Assembly: GCA_030834835.1 (NCBI GenBank)
Contig: JAUQXD010000593.1
Span: 1 to 20,450 of the forward strand
Reading direction: 5' to 3'
From: Thermoflexales bacterium
GTDB lineage: Bacteria; Chloroflexota; Anaerolineae; Fen-1058
Length of the DNA: 20,450 bases
Every line of letters starts with the position of its first letter. The stretch's first letter is position 1. A program made the position numbers and the translations under genes. Shown in pieces: positions 1 to 7,438 of the stretch. Under the pieces are notes generated by a model that saw only the letters and a list, made by a program, of their open reading frames with translations, did no database searches and had not been told where the DNA came from.

Positions 1-123
1 GTAACCGGTCAGGCCCCGCAAGCGGACGCCGTGGGACTCAGCGCCATCATTGCGCTTACACTCCTGCTGTTGGGGTATTTTGTCTTTAAGCGCACTGAAC
101 CGGTCTTTGCAGATCTGATCTGA
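1..123 (+). CDS. ABC-2 polysaccharide export permease, C-terminal end (partial)
   Basis: Open from the window edge to TGA at 121-123, giving the last 40 residues of a protein. They hold one hydrophobic helix (about residues 13-29, centred on IIALTLLLLGYFVF) followed by a short basic and acidic tail, KRTEPVFADLI. The last transmembrane helix plus a tail with a 'P.FAD' ending is typical of Wzm-type ABC-2 permeases that export O-antigen, teichoic acid or capsule. The Wzt-type ATPase gene starts at 581, as expected for such a pair, but permease and ATPase genes usually abut and here a decayed gene lies between them. The assignment rests on this short tail and the partner ATPase, so the family is likely but the substrate is not shown. 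Confidence 0.7.
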   Translation, partial: VTGQAPQADAVGLSAIIALTLLLLGYFVFKRTEPVFADLI

Positions 124-162
124 GAGCCGAGTTCGAAAGAAAGACCAGAGGGCAAACTGCCG

Positions 163-560
163 ATGCGGATTGAGGACCTGCAACTAGATCGTCGCGAGGC
201 ATGGACGCGCATGAGTGCCAGCGTGGTGTCGGCCCTGCGGGCCAATCAGCTGGACTATATTCAGACGCGCTCCCGGCTAATGATGTTTCACCTGAATTGT
301 TGGCCCAGGTGCTGGTGGATAAGGACTATCCGGTCTGCTGGTATCAAGAAGTGATTGAGCCGCTAACCGTGCCGGGAAGGCATGATCCTGTCAGGATTAT
401 CAAGAAACAGCTCTCGCACTTCAGCCGGCTCCGCGCCCGGCGGAACGCGCGAGATTGGCAGAGCGTCGTTAATCGCCCCGATCACAAATCCACCGGCGGT
501 CGCATTCGCCAACTCTATCGAGGCTTCAGAGCCATCGGCCGTAGCCAGGCCTATTCTTAG
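163..560 (+). pseudogene. Decayed third copy of the QueC-like PP-loop protein
   Basis: Three pieces of the protein encoded intact at 1851 and 3191 survive in two reading frames. Frame 163 starts MRIEDL (paralogues: MRIDNL, MRIENL) and after about 21 residues jumps near nt 226 to VSALRANQLDY, which matches the segment just after the SGGxDS loop (VSTLRGNRLDF, LATLRANRLNY). Near nt 257-262 it jumps again, and the match continues in the frame ending at TAG 558-560: DALPANDV, CWYQEVIEPLT, GRHDPVRII, ARDWQSV and LYRGFRAIG align with the paralogue C-termini. Roughly 107 and 180 codons are missing. The lost parts include the ATP-binding SGGxDS loop and all four zinc-ligand cysteines, so catalysis is excluded. 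Two separate deletions argue against a sequencing error. It sits between the permease and ATPase genes, which are normally adjacent. Confidence 0.88.
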
Positions 561-580
561 GTGAGGTACTGCAACTCTCT

Positions 581-1849
581 ATGATCTCTCAACTTCCGAT
601 TGGTACCATCGCATTTGAGCAGGTTTCCAAGCGCTACCGGCTGGGCACGCTGGGCACATTGCGCAGCACGCTGGCCGCGCTCCGGCGTGGCGCAGGCAAC
701 GCGAATGACGCGCGTCGCATACTGTGGGCCGTGCGCGACGTTAGTTTCAAAGTCGAGCGGGGAACTTCGCTGGGATTGATCGGCCCCAACGGCGCTGGCA
801 AGACCACGACGCTCAAACTGTTGTCAAATATCACCCGGCCCACTTCCGGACAAATCACGGTGGCCGGCCGCGTCTCGTCATTGATCGAACTCGGCGCGGG
901 TTTTCATCCAGAATTGACCGGCCGCGAGAACATCTATCTCAACGGCGCCATTCTCGGGCTAAAGCGCCAGGCTATCACTCGGCGGCTGGACGCAATTATC
1001 GCTTTCTCAGAACTGGAACGGTTTATCGACACGCCCATCAAGCGCTATTCGTCTGGCATGTATGTGCGTCTGGGCTTTGCCGTGGCGGCGCATGTCGAGC
1101 CGGACATTCTGCTGGTCGACGAAGTGCTCGCCGTGGGAGACACCAGCTTTCGCCATAAGTGCATGCAGCGCATGCACGACCTGAAAAACAACGGGACAAC
1201 CATCGTCTTTGTATCGCACAACATGCACCAGGTACGCAATGTGTGCGATACCGCGCTGCTATTCATGCAAGGCCAGGTGCGCGCTGCCGGTACACCGCAG
1301 GACGTCATCGCCGAGTATGAGCGCATCCTCTTGAGTCCGCCGGCCGGCCAGCCGGCCTCTGACCCCGCCCAACCCGAACTTCAATCCATGACCGGTCTGG
1401 TTCTAACGGCAGTTGACGTGACCGCCGGGACCGGGGACCACGATCGCGTGTTACGCAGCGATCAGGCCGTGACTGTGAAAGTCCACTATCGAACCGCCGG
1501 TCAGCAGCCTGTCGGGCGTATCGATCTGCGCATGATTCGCGACGACAGCCTGTTGTGCAGCGCCACGGACGCCAGCCAGGACTTGAACCGCCTTCAAAAG
1601 ATCGAGGCGTTGTCGGGAGAGGGCACCATCGAGGTAACCTACAATCCGTTGCAGTTGACAACGGGTCGTTACACCTGCATCGTCCAGATCACCGACCCGA
1701 GTGACGCCCTGGTCATCGCCTCTGGACAATCACGAGCATTTGACGTTTACGCGGAACTGAACATGTCCAACCCAGGCATTTTCGTTCCGCAGGTACGCTG
1801 GGCGCTGCACCCGACCACAAACCCGCTTCAAACTAAGGGAGAGATCTAG
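581..1849 (+). CDS. wzt: Polysaccharide export ABC transporter ATP-binding protein (Wzt type, with C-terminal glycan-binding domain)
   Basis: A 422-residue cytoplasmic ATPase that would power export of a lipid-linked glycan with the permease whose end lies at 1-123. Walker A GPNGAGKT is at 68-75, the signature YSSGM at 156-160, Walker B ILLVDE at 176-181 and the H-loop His at about 213. The segment SSLIELGAGFHPELTGRENI (99-118) is characteristic of the Wzt/TagH/KpsT group. Residues about 270-405 form an extra beta-rich domain ending GRYTCIVQI...FDVY, matching the Wzt C-terminal domain that, in characterised O-antigen systems, recognises the modified non-reducing end of the glycan before export. 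This suggests the chain carries a terminal mark. The ATG is preceded by AGGTGAGG at 559-566, a rather long 14 nt away. The stop lies 1 nt before the next start. Confidence 0.95.
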   Translation: MISQLPIGTIAFEQVSKRYRLGTLGTLRSTLAALRRGAGNANDARRILWAVRDVSFKVERGTSLGLIGPNGAGKTTTLKLLSNITRPTSGQITVAGRVSSLIELGAGFHPELTGRENIYLNGAILGLKRQAITRRLDAIIAFSELERFIDTPIKRYSSGMYVRLGFAVAAHVEPDILLVDEVLAVGDTSFRHKCMQRMHDLKNNGTTIVFVSHNMHQVRNVCDTALLFMQGQVRAAGTPQDVIAEYERILLSPPAGQPASDPAQPELQSMTGLVLTAVDVTAGTGDHDRVLRSDQAVTVKVHYRTAGQQPVGRIDLRMIRDDSLLCSATDASQDLNRLQKIEALSGEGTIEVTYNPLQLTTGRYTCIVQITDPSDALVIASGQSRAFDVYAELNMSNPGIFVPQVRWALHPTTNPLQTKGEI

Positions 1850-1850
1850 C

Positions 1851-3092
1851 ATGCGTATCGACAATCTGCACACGGAACAGCACGGGCCGCGGCAGAGGGT
1901 GGCTGCCACGGTTACGTGGGAAGACTGCGATCGACCGGCCCGCCAGGTATACTTTGAAACAGACCAGGCTTTTGCCGAAGCGCTGACGCTCAACCCGAAT
2001 GCGTTCGTCACCGCCTGCATTATTCCGGCCATGCATCACCACGAGCAACGGTTAACGATCGACGCGCCGATCTGCCCGGAGCTTCGCAACGGGTTGATAA
2101 CGGCGATGAACTGGCAGCAGGTCTGGTACCCTGAAGGCTCAATAGTGCGGATCGAGGCGAAGGCGGACGCACAACCGATCGGACCACGCGACGCCAGGCG
2201 CACTGCCGTGTTTCTGTCCGGCGGCGTCGATTCAGTGTCGACGTTGCGGGGCAATCGGCTCGATTTCCCGCTCGATCATCCCGGTTCGATCAAGGATGGT
2301 CTGGTGGTGCACGGCTTTGACATCAGCGGCACCCAGGTCAGCGGCGATCAGACGCGTTTGTTCGAGCGCGCCCTGGAGGCCCTGTCGCCGATTGCCGGCG
2401 AAGCCGGAGTTACGCTCATTCCAGTGTCCACCAATTTGCGGCTGCTCGATGATAGCGTGGAGTTCTGGATGTACAAGTTTCACGGCGCCGCACTGGCTGC
2501 GGTTGCCCATGCGCTGGCCAATCGCATCGGCGCAGTGTATATTGCGTCGACGTATGACATTCGCAACATGAGGCCGTGGGGCTCACACCCGCTGCTTGAT
2601 CCCTTATACAGCAGCACTGATCTGCAAGTTCGCCACGCCTATGACCGGTTGTCACGCCTGGACAAAGTACGCCTCATCGCCGATTGGCCCACGGCCCTGC
2701 ACAACCTGCGCACCTGCACCGAAAACGATCCTGGCGCGCTAAATTGCGGCAAATGTGAGAAATGCATTCGGACCATGTTGGAACTATTGGCGGTGCGCAA
2801 GTTGGCGCACAGTTCGGCGTTTGCGGCTGACGACGTAACCGTGGACATGTTGCGCGACCTTCACATTACGAATGCCTACCAGAATTCGTGCTATCGCGAC
2901 CTGCTGGAGCCGTTGATCGCGAACGGGCGAGCGGATCTGGCGGCGGCCATTGAAGCTAGGTCGACCGAATTCCAGCGTCACCTTAGATGGACAGAAGAAA
3001 GGGATTGGAAAGGCGCCGTCAAGAAATTCGACCGCAAGTTTCTGGGCCGCGGCCTGTATCGTGCCTACCAATCACTGCGCGCGCTAGCCTGA
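1851..3092 (+). CDS. QueC-like PP-loop ATP-pyrophosphatase, copy A (putative glycan-modifying enzyme)
   Basis: 413 residues. The PP-loop SGGVDS at 123-128 marks an N-type ATP pyrophosphatase, which adenylates a carboxylate or similar group. Cys289, then C299-x2-C302-x2-C305 (LNCGKCEKC), is a four-cysteine site with nearly the spacing of the QueC zinc site. Between them are HGFDISG (154-160), FHGAALA (210-216) and WGSHPLLD (243-250), probably active-site segments. The N-terminal 115 residues form a beta-rich domain absent from QueC, and about 100 C-terminal residues after the cysteines are also extra. QueC makes a nitrile from a carboxylate with ammonia; here the setting suggests amidation or another modification of a uronic-acid-like sugar, which is inference. 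The start follows AAGGGAGAG, 1 nt after the wzt stop, so it is coupled to the transporter. Sugar amidotransferases of the WbpG/PseA type are an alternative. Confidence 0.82.
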   Translation: MRIDNLHTEQHGPRQRVAATVTWEDCDRPARQVYFETDQAFAEALTLNPNAFVTACIIPAMHHHEQRLTIDAPICPELRNGLITAMNWQQVWYPEGSIVRIEAKADAQPIGPRDARRTAVFLSGGVDSVSTLRGNRLDFPLDHPGSIKDGLVVHGFDISGTQVSGDQTRLFERALEALSPIAGEAGVTLIPVSTNLRLLDDSVEFWMYKFHGAALAAVAHALANRIGAVYIASTYDIRNMRPWGSHPLLDPLYSSTDLQVRHAYDRLSRLDKVRLIADWPTALHNLRTCTENDPGALNCGKCEKCIRTMLELLAVRKLAHSSAFAADDVTVDMLRDLHITNAYQNSCYRDLLEPLIANGRADLAAAIEARSTEFQRHLRWTEERDWKGAVKKFDRKFLGRGLYRAYQSLRALA

Positions 3093-3190
3093 TCGGGCGG
3101 CGATCCGATCTGAAGATGAATCATGGGGCTGCACCACCGCTGAACCTGATCAGCCAGACATGTCGAACCACGCTGGGAGCAAAAGCGCCA

Positions 3191-4519
3191 ATGCGAATTG
3201 AGAACTTGAGAACCGAAATCCGGGGGCGAAAGGTGCGCCGGGTTGCCACAGTCATCTGGGAAGATAGCCCTCGACCCACGCGCGATGTTTATTTCGCAAC
3301 CGACGAAGCCTACGCCGCGGACCTGGCACCAGGCCAACATGCGTTTCTAACCGCCTGTCTCATTCCGGCGATGCGCCACGGCGAACGGCGCATCAAGCTG
3401 GATGAACCGATTGCCCCGGAACTGCGAAACGGCCTGCATATCAATATGGTGTATCTGCGCTCGTGGTATGGCACGCCGCGCAACTTAGTGCAGATTGAGG
3501 CCAGCACAGAACGTCGTCAGCCTATTCCGCGCACCGCAACAAATGCTGCTTCATTCTTATCGGGCGGAATTGACTCACTGGCTACCTTGCGGGCAAATCG
3601 CCTGAATTACCCGGCCGACCATCCCTATTCGATCGCAGACTGCCTGATCGTGCACGGATTCGATATCGGCGGACGCGAAGCCGTGGGAGATGAGGCGGAT
3701 TTCTTCGATCGGACACTGGCCACCCTGACCCCCATCGCCCAGGATGCCCGGGTACATCTCATTCCAGTCGCCACCAACATCCGCCACCTGGACGATGACG
3801 TGACCTTCTGGATGTACGAGTTTCACGGCGCGGCCCTGGCAGCGGTGGCGCATGCTTTGTGCCGTCGAATCAGCCGCGTCTGCATCGCCGGTACCATGCA
3901 CGTACCCTTTCTCGAGCCGTGGGGTTCACATCCAGCGCTGGATTCAAATTACAGCTCCGTCGATCTGCAGGTGGAGCACGACGGACTGGCGATGTCGCGC
4001 CTGGAGAAAGTGCAGCTCATCGCCGACTGGGATGTAGCCTTGCGCGACCTGCGGGTCTGCACCATGAACCCCGCCCGGGGTCTGAACTGCGGACGCTGTG
4101 AAAAGTGCCTGCGCACCATGTTGGAACTGCTGGCCTGCGGCAAGCTCGCCCGGACCTCGGCCTTTCCGGCCCAGGACGTGACGGCGGATCAAATTTTGAA
4201 TATTCACATTGACGTCGAATTTCCGGCTCCCTGGTATCAAGAACTTGTGGCGCCGTTGACGGATCGGGGCCGAGCCGATTTGGCGCACGCCATCCAGGAA
4301 AAATTAAATGAGTTCGAACACCACAAGGTGTGGCAACAGGAAAAAGACTGGAAGGGCCTTATCAAGCGCTTCGACCGACGGTTCCTGCGCGGTGTACTGT
4401 ATCAATCGTATCGCGCCACGCGGCAGGTGGTGCGTTCAAAGGCGCCCATGTTGCAGTTGCTGGCGGGAGCCGCGACAGGATTGGACGCCTGGGCACAACT
4501 GCCCGGTGGCTTGATATGA
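3191..4519 (+). CDS. QueC-like PP-loop ATP-pyrophosphatase, copy B (putative glycan-modifying enzyme)
   Basis: 442 residues, clearly paralogous to the product of 1851 along its whole length: MRIENL start, SGGIDS PP-loop at 124-129, HGFDIGG at 155-161, FWMYEFHGAALA at 206-217, WGSHPALD at 244-251 and the zinc-type cysteines C290, C300, C303, C306 (LNCGRCEKC). All catalytic-type motifs seen in copy A are kept, so both copies look active. The start was placed at 3191 because it matches the paralogue N-terminus and has GGGAG at 3175-3179; the frame is open further upstream but would overlap copy A. About 25 extra C-terminal residues (QLLAGAATGLDAWAQ) distinguish it from copy A. Its stop overlaps the next ATG by 4 nt, coupling it to the pyruvyltransferase fusion. 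The substrate is unknown; a heteromer with copy A or a different sugar substrate are both possible. Confidence 0.83.
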   Translation: MRIENLRTEIRGRKVRRVATVIWEDSPRPTRDVYFATDEAYAADLAPGQHAFLTACLIPAMRHGERRIKLDEPIAPELRNGLHINMVYLRSWYGTPRNLVQIEASTERRQPIPRTATNAASFLSGGIDSLATLRANRLNYPADHPYSIADCLIVHGFDIGGREAVGDEADFFDRTLATLTPIAQDARVHLIPVATNIRHLDDDVTFWMYEFHGAALAAVAHALCRRISRVCIAGTMHVPFLEPWGSHPALDSNYSSVDLQVEHDGLAMSRLEKVQLIADWDVALRDLRVCTMNPARGLNCGRCEKCLRTMLELLACGKLARTSAFPAQDVTADQILNIHIDVEFPAPWYQELVAPLTDRGRADLAHAIQEKLNEFEHHKVWQQEKDWKGLIKRFDRRFLRGVLYQSYRATRQVVRSKAPMLQLLAGAATGLDAWAQLPGGLI

Positions 4520-6210
4520 ACATCGGCGTGATCGGTTGGTGGAACAACGGCAACCAGGGCGATTTTGCGATCCTGGAGAATATCACGCTGGCGCTGGCGG
4601 CCCATCGCGTCGTTCCGATCGATGTGCCGTTCCACATCACACCCGACGAAATCGCTCGCCTCAACCAGCTGGATTTCTTAATCTTTGGCGGCGGCGGCCT
4701 GTTGACAACCAGCCCGGCTGTGCCCTTTGATACGTTCGATGCCTGGGGCGACGAACTCCACACCCCGATCGGCATCCTCGGCCTTGGGGTGGATGAAGTT
4801 AAGCCGCAACACCGGCGGGCGGTGCAGTTGTTGCTTGATCGGGCCAGGTTCGTTTTTGTGCGTGATACCACGAGCCAACGACTATTGAATCATCCTAAAG
4901 TACAGTTGATGCCGGATGTAACTTTCTGGCAGCCTCCAACAACCATGCCACACCTCACCGATCTGGCGCATCCCAGCTGCGGCGTGAACTTGCGCTCCCT
5001 GTCACCCGCCGATCGGCAGCAGTGGATTGCAACCCTGCAATCACTACCCCTGCGCCTCCGCGGCGTGCCGCTCGCCACTTACGGCGCGTTTGAAGAACTG
5101 GAGACGCTGCAGGCCATCGATCCGCGGGTGTCGCGAACGTTTGACCACGGTGTGTATCAACAGATTGATCTGATGATCGGCACAGCGTTCCACTCTGTGA
5201 TCTTTGCCATTCAGGCCGGTGTGCCTGTCATCGCCATCGGTTATGCACCCAAAGTCGCGCGGTTGATGACCGAGTTGGGGTTGAGTGACTTCTTGCTGAA
5301 AACCGACGAATGGCGCAAATTGGCCGGCCTCGTCGAGCGTGTCAAGAATGACCATGAATCGATAGCCGCGCGGTTGCGCGAGACCACGCGTCAACTTTCG
5401 CAGAGCACCCAACAGATCATGCGTGATGTGCAGGACCTGATCGAAGGCGTGACGCCGGCACAGCCAGCCGCAGAGGCGCTGGCCAGTATCATCGTCCTTG
5501 ATTCAGACTCGGCCGAAGCCACCCACCGAACGTTGGCATCCTGTCTCAAGCAAACATACCCGAATACAGAGATCGTCCTGGTGTCAGCTGGCCACCAGCA
5601 GAGTGATAATCCGACGGTAAAGTTGGTCGCCTGCGCCGCCAACCCTTCGCTCGCGCGCCGCATCAATGCGGGTCTGGCGAAGGCCAGCGGCCAATACCTG
5701 ACATGGATCAACGCGGGCGATCGGTATACCCTGGACGCCATCGCGGTGCTGGTCCATCGACTACAGCAAGAGCCAGCGTGCGCAGCAGTTTACGCCGATC
5801 ACTATACAATGCATGAGCCGCAGCTCATCGCCGCTGCCCACCGGGTAGACGAGCCGAACAAATTGATCCGGCGCAATGTTGTGGAGCCTTGCTTCTTGTA
5901 CCGGCGGAGGCTTCACGACGAGCTCATGTCGCTGGCCGAGCAGACCGCCCTGCCCGCCTACGATTTTTGGCTGCGCGCCTGGCAATCGGCGCGACTTTTG
6001 CCAATCCATGCGCGGTTGATGTACTGCGAGCCGTCTGACAGTGCACCTGGCGACTGCGCGGCAGAACGGCAGACGCGACATCAATGGCGAGCCACACAGC
6101 CGTGGCTTAAACGCACCGCCTGGAACATCGTCGACACGGAATTTGTCGAGTCCCATGCCGTGCAGCCTCTCTTGAAACTACGGCGTCGGCTAAGAGCGAA
6201 CCGGTCATGA
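4516..6210 (+). CDS. Polysaccharide pyruvyltransferase family protein fused to a divergent GT2-like domain
   Basis: 564 residues. Residues 1-300 match the polysaccharide pyruvyltransferase family (CsaB/WcaK type): N-terminal NIGVIGWWNNGNQGD, the glycine run FGGGGLL (57-63), LGLGVDEV (88-95) and near the end GTAFHSVIFAIQAGVPVIAI (222-241). Such enzymes move pyruvate from phosphoenolpyruvate to a sugar as a ketal. A linker with a possible coiled coil (about 280-312) leads to residues 323-560, which follow the GT2 fold: ASIIVLDS, SCLKQTYPNTEIVLV, NAGLAKASGQYLTWINAGDRYTLDAI. The usual GT2 DDGSxD is replaced by VSAGHQ and the DxD-like site reads NAGD, so sugar-nucleotide binding may be altered or lost. 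The start at 4516 overlaps the preceding stop (ATGA) and suits the family N-terminus; the end overlaps the next gene by 4 nt. The fusion is in one frame with no sign of a sequencing join. Confidence 0.82.
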   Translation: MNIGVIGWWNNGNQGDFAILENITLALAAHRVVPIDVPFHITPDEIARLNQLDFLIFGGGGLLTTSPAVPFDTFDAWGDELHTPIGILGLGVDEVKPQHRRAVQLLLDRARFVFVRDTTSQRLLNHPKVQLMPDVTFWQPPTTMPHLTDLAHPSCGVNLRSLSPADRQQWIATLQSLPLRLRGVPLATYGAFEELETLQAIDPRVSRTFDHGVYQQIDLMIGTAFHSVIFAIQAGVPVIAIGYAPKVARLMTELGLSDFLLKTDEWRKLAGLVERVKNDHESIAARLRETTRQLSQSTQQIMRDVQDLIEGVTPAQPAAEALASIIVLDSDSAEATHRTLASCLKQTYPNTEIVLVSAGHQQSDNPTVKLVACAANPSLARRINAGLAKASGQYLTWINAGDRYTLDAIAVLVHRLQQEPACAAVYADHYTMHEPQLIAAAHRVDEPNKLIRRNVVEPCFLYRRRLHDELMSLAEQTALPAYDFWLRAWQSARLLPIHARLMYCEPSDSAPGDCAAERQTRHQWRATQPWLKRTAWNIVDTEFVESHAVQPLLKLRRRLRANRS

Positions 6211-7406
6211 GCCTGCTGAACATCAGTACAATCATTCCATCGTATAATCGCGCGAACTATTTGCGGCTCGCCCTGGATAGCGTGCTTGGCCAGACCTATC
6301 CCGTAGCCGAAATCATCGTCGTCGACGACGGCTCAACCGACAACACACGCGAAGCCGTGCAGCAATACGAGGGCAGAGTACGCTTCTACCAACAGAATCA
6401 TGGTGGAGTATCGGCGGCGCGCAACAAGGGGTTGGAACTGGCCCGGGGTGAAATCATCGCCTGGTGTGACGCCGACGACATATGGGAACCAACGTTTTTG
6501 CAGCGCACGGTATCATTGTTAGAAAACGATCCGCGGTTGGATGGGGCGTATGCCGGGGTCGTGCACATCGATTCAGCTGGCAACCGTCTGCCGCAGGAAA
6601 ACCGCGTCGCGGTGCCGCCCGATCAGCTTTACGCAGCCCTGGCAGATGATTGTTTTATTCAGACGACCGCTTTCGTCATGCGCAAGCAATGTTTTGATCA
6701 GGCCGGCTGGTTTGACACCGACTTCGACATCAGCGAAGATTATGATATGTTCTTGCGGCTCGCAAAGCGCTACCGCATTGTCGGGGTGGGCGAGCCGCTG
6801 GTTCAGTATCGGGTGCATCAGCAGAACACGGTCGCCAATACAACCAGGTGGTGCGAGTCACGATTGGCCTTGACGCGCAAGCACTTCGGTGATCCGCGCG
6901 AGGGCGGGGCAGCGCTGACGGTGCAACAGCGCCGTGCGCATGCCTACGCTTATCGGGCCGCGGCGATCAAGTGCTTGCAGGACGCTGCTGACGATCGGGG
7001 CTGGCAGTATCTGCGCCAGGGAGCCATCATCTGGCCGGAGATGCTGAGCCAGCTTAGTACGGCGTATGAACTAGTTTGCGGCAATCAGGCACCCGGCCTG
7101 CGCGGAGATGCCGCCCATATGAATCTGCCGCAACGCGAATCGTATATGCAGCAGTATCTGAACGAGCTGTTTCGGCTAGCCGATCCTGCACTGGCGCGCC
7201 ATCGGGGCAACGTGTATGGCAATACCTATCTGGCGCTGGGTATGTTGAGCGATCAGGCCGGTAATTGGCCAGCCGCGCGTCGTTACTTGCTCAGAGCGTT
7301 GCAATCGAACCCGCGCCTGAGCGCCAGGTCTGTCGTCTTGCGGCGGCTGCTCAAAGTTTCAGGAGCCGGAAGAATCACGGCGGCATTGCGCAAAATTCGC
7401 GCCTGA
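6207..7406 (+). CDS. Family 2 glycosyltransferase with C-terminal helical (TPR-like) extension
   Basis: 399 residues. An N-terminal GT-A fold of family 2: STIIPSYNRANYL at 7-19, VVDDGSTD at 38-45, nucleotide and metal site DADD at 88-91, and the acceptor-side SED at 176-178 (probable catalytic base region). It would transfer one sugar from a nucleotide donor to the growing lipid-linked glycan at the cytoplasmic membrane. Residues about 225-399 are helical; the part near 335-375 (YLALGMLSDQAGNWPAARRYLLRAL) looks like a TPR unit, a common tail in such GTs. It overlaps the preceding gene by 4 nt and is followed by 32 nt before the next start. All GT2 motifs are intact, in contrast to the divergent GT2 module just upstream. 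The sugar is not predictable. Confidence 0.92.
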   Translation: MSLLNISTIIPSYNRANYLRLALDSVLGQTYPVAEIIVVDDGSTDNTREAVQQYEGRVRFYQQNHGGVSAARNKGLELARGEIIAWCDADDIWEPTFLQRTVSLLENDPRLDGAYAGVVHIDSAGNRLPQENRVAVPPDQLYAALADDCFIQTTAFVMRKQCFDQAGWFDTDFDISEDYDMFLRLAKRYRIVGVGEPLVQYRVHQQNTVANTTRWCESRLALTRKHFGDPREGGAALTVQQRRAHAYAYRAAAIKCLQDAADDRGWQYLRQGAIIWPEMLSQLSTAYELVCGNQAPGLRGDAAHMNLPQRESYMQQYLNELFRLADPALARHRGNVYGNTYLALGMLSDQAGNWPAARRYLLRALQSNPRLSARSVVLRRLLKVSGAGRITAALRKIRA

Positions 7407-7438
7407 GCATCACCCGTAACGAGGATCGATCACAGCGA

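Noticed and set aside
382..564. 60-codon open frame in the pseudogene region
   Set aside because: It is a different frame from the one that aligns with the C-termini of the intact paralogues, and has no ribosome site.
2987..3190. 68-codon upstream extension of PP-loop copy B
   Set aside because: It overlaps the end of copy A in another frame, and the paralogue N-terminus (MRIDNL/MRIENL) and GGGAG place the start at 3191.
3093..3190. Separate promoter or terminator between PP-loop copies A and B
   Set aside because: Only weak GATC-type partial repeats were seen in these 98 nt; no convincing -10/-35 pair and no stem with a T-run.
4330..4515. Upstream extension of the pyruvyltransferase fusion
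   Set aside because: It overlaps copy B in another frame; NIGVIGWWNNGNQGD is the natural family N-terminus and the ATGA overlap at 4516 is a common coupling arrangement.
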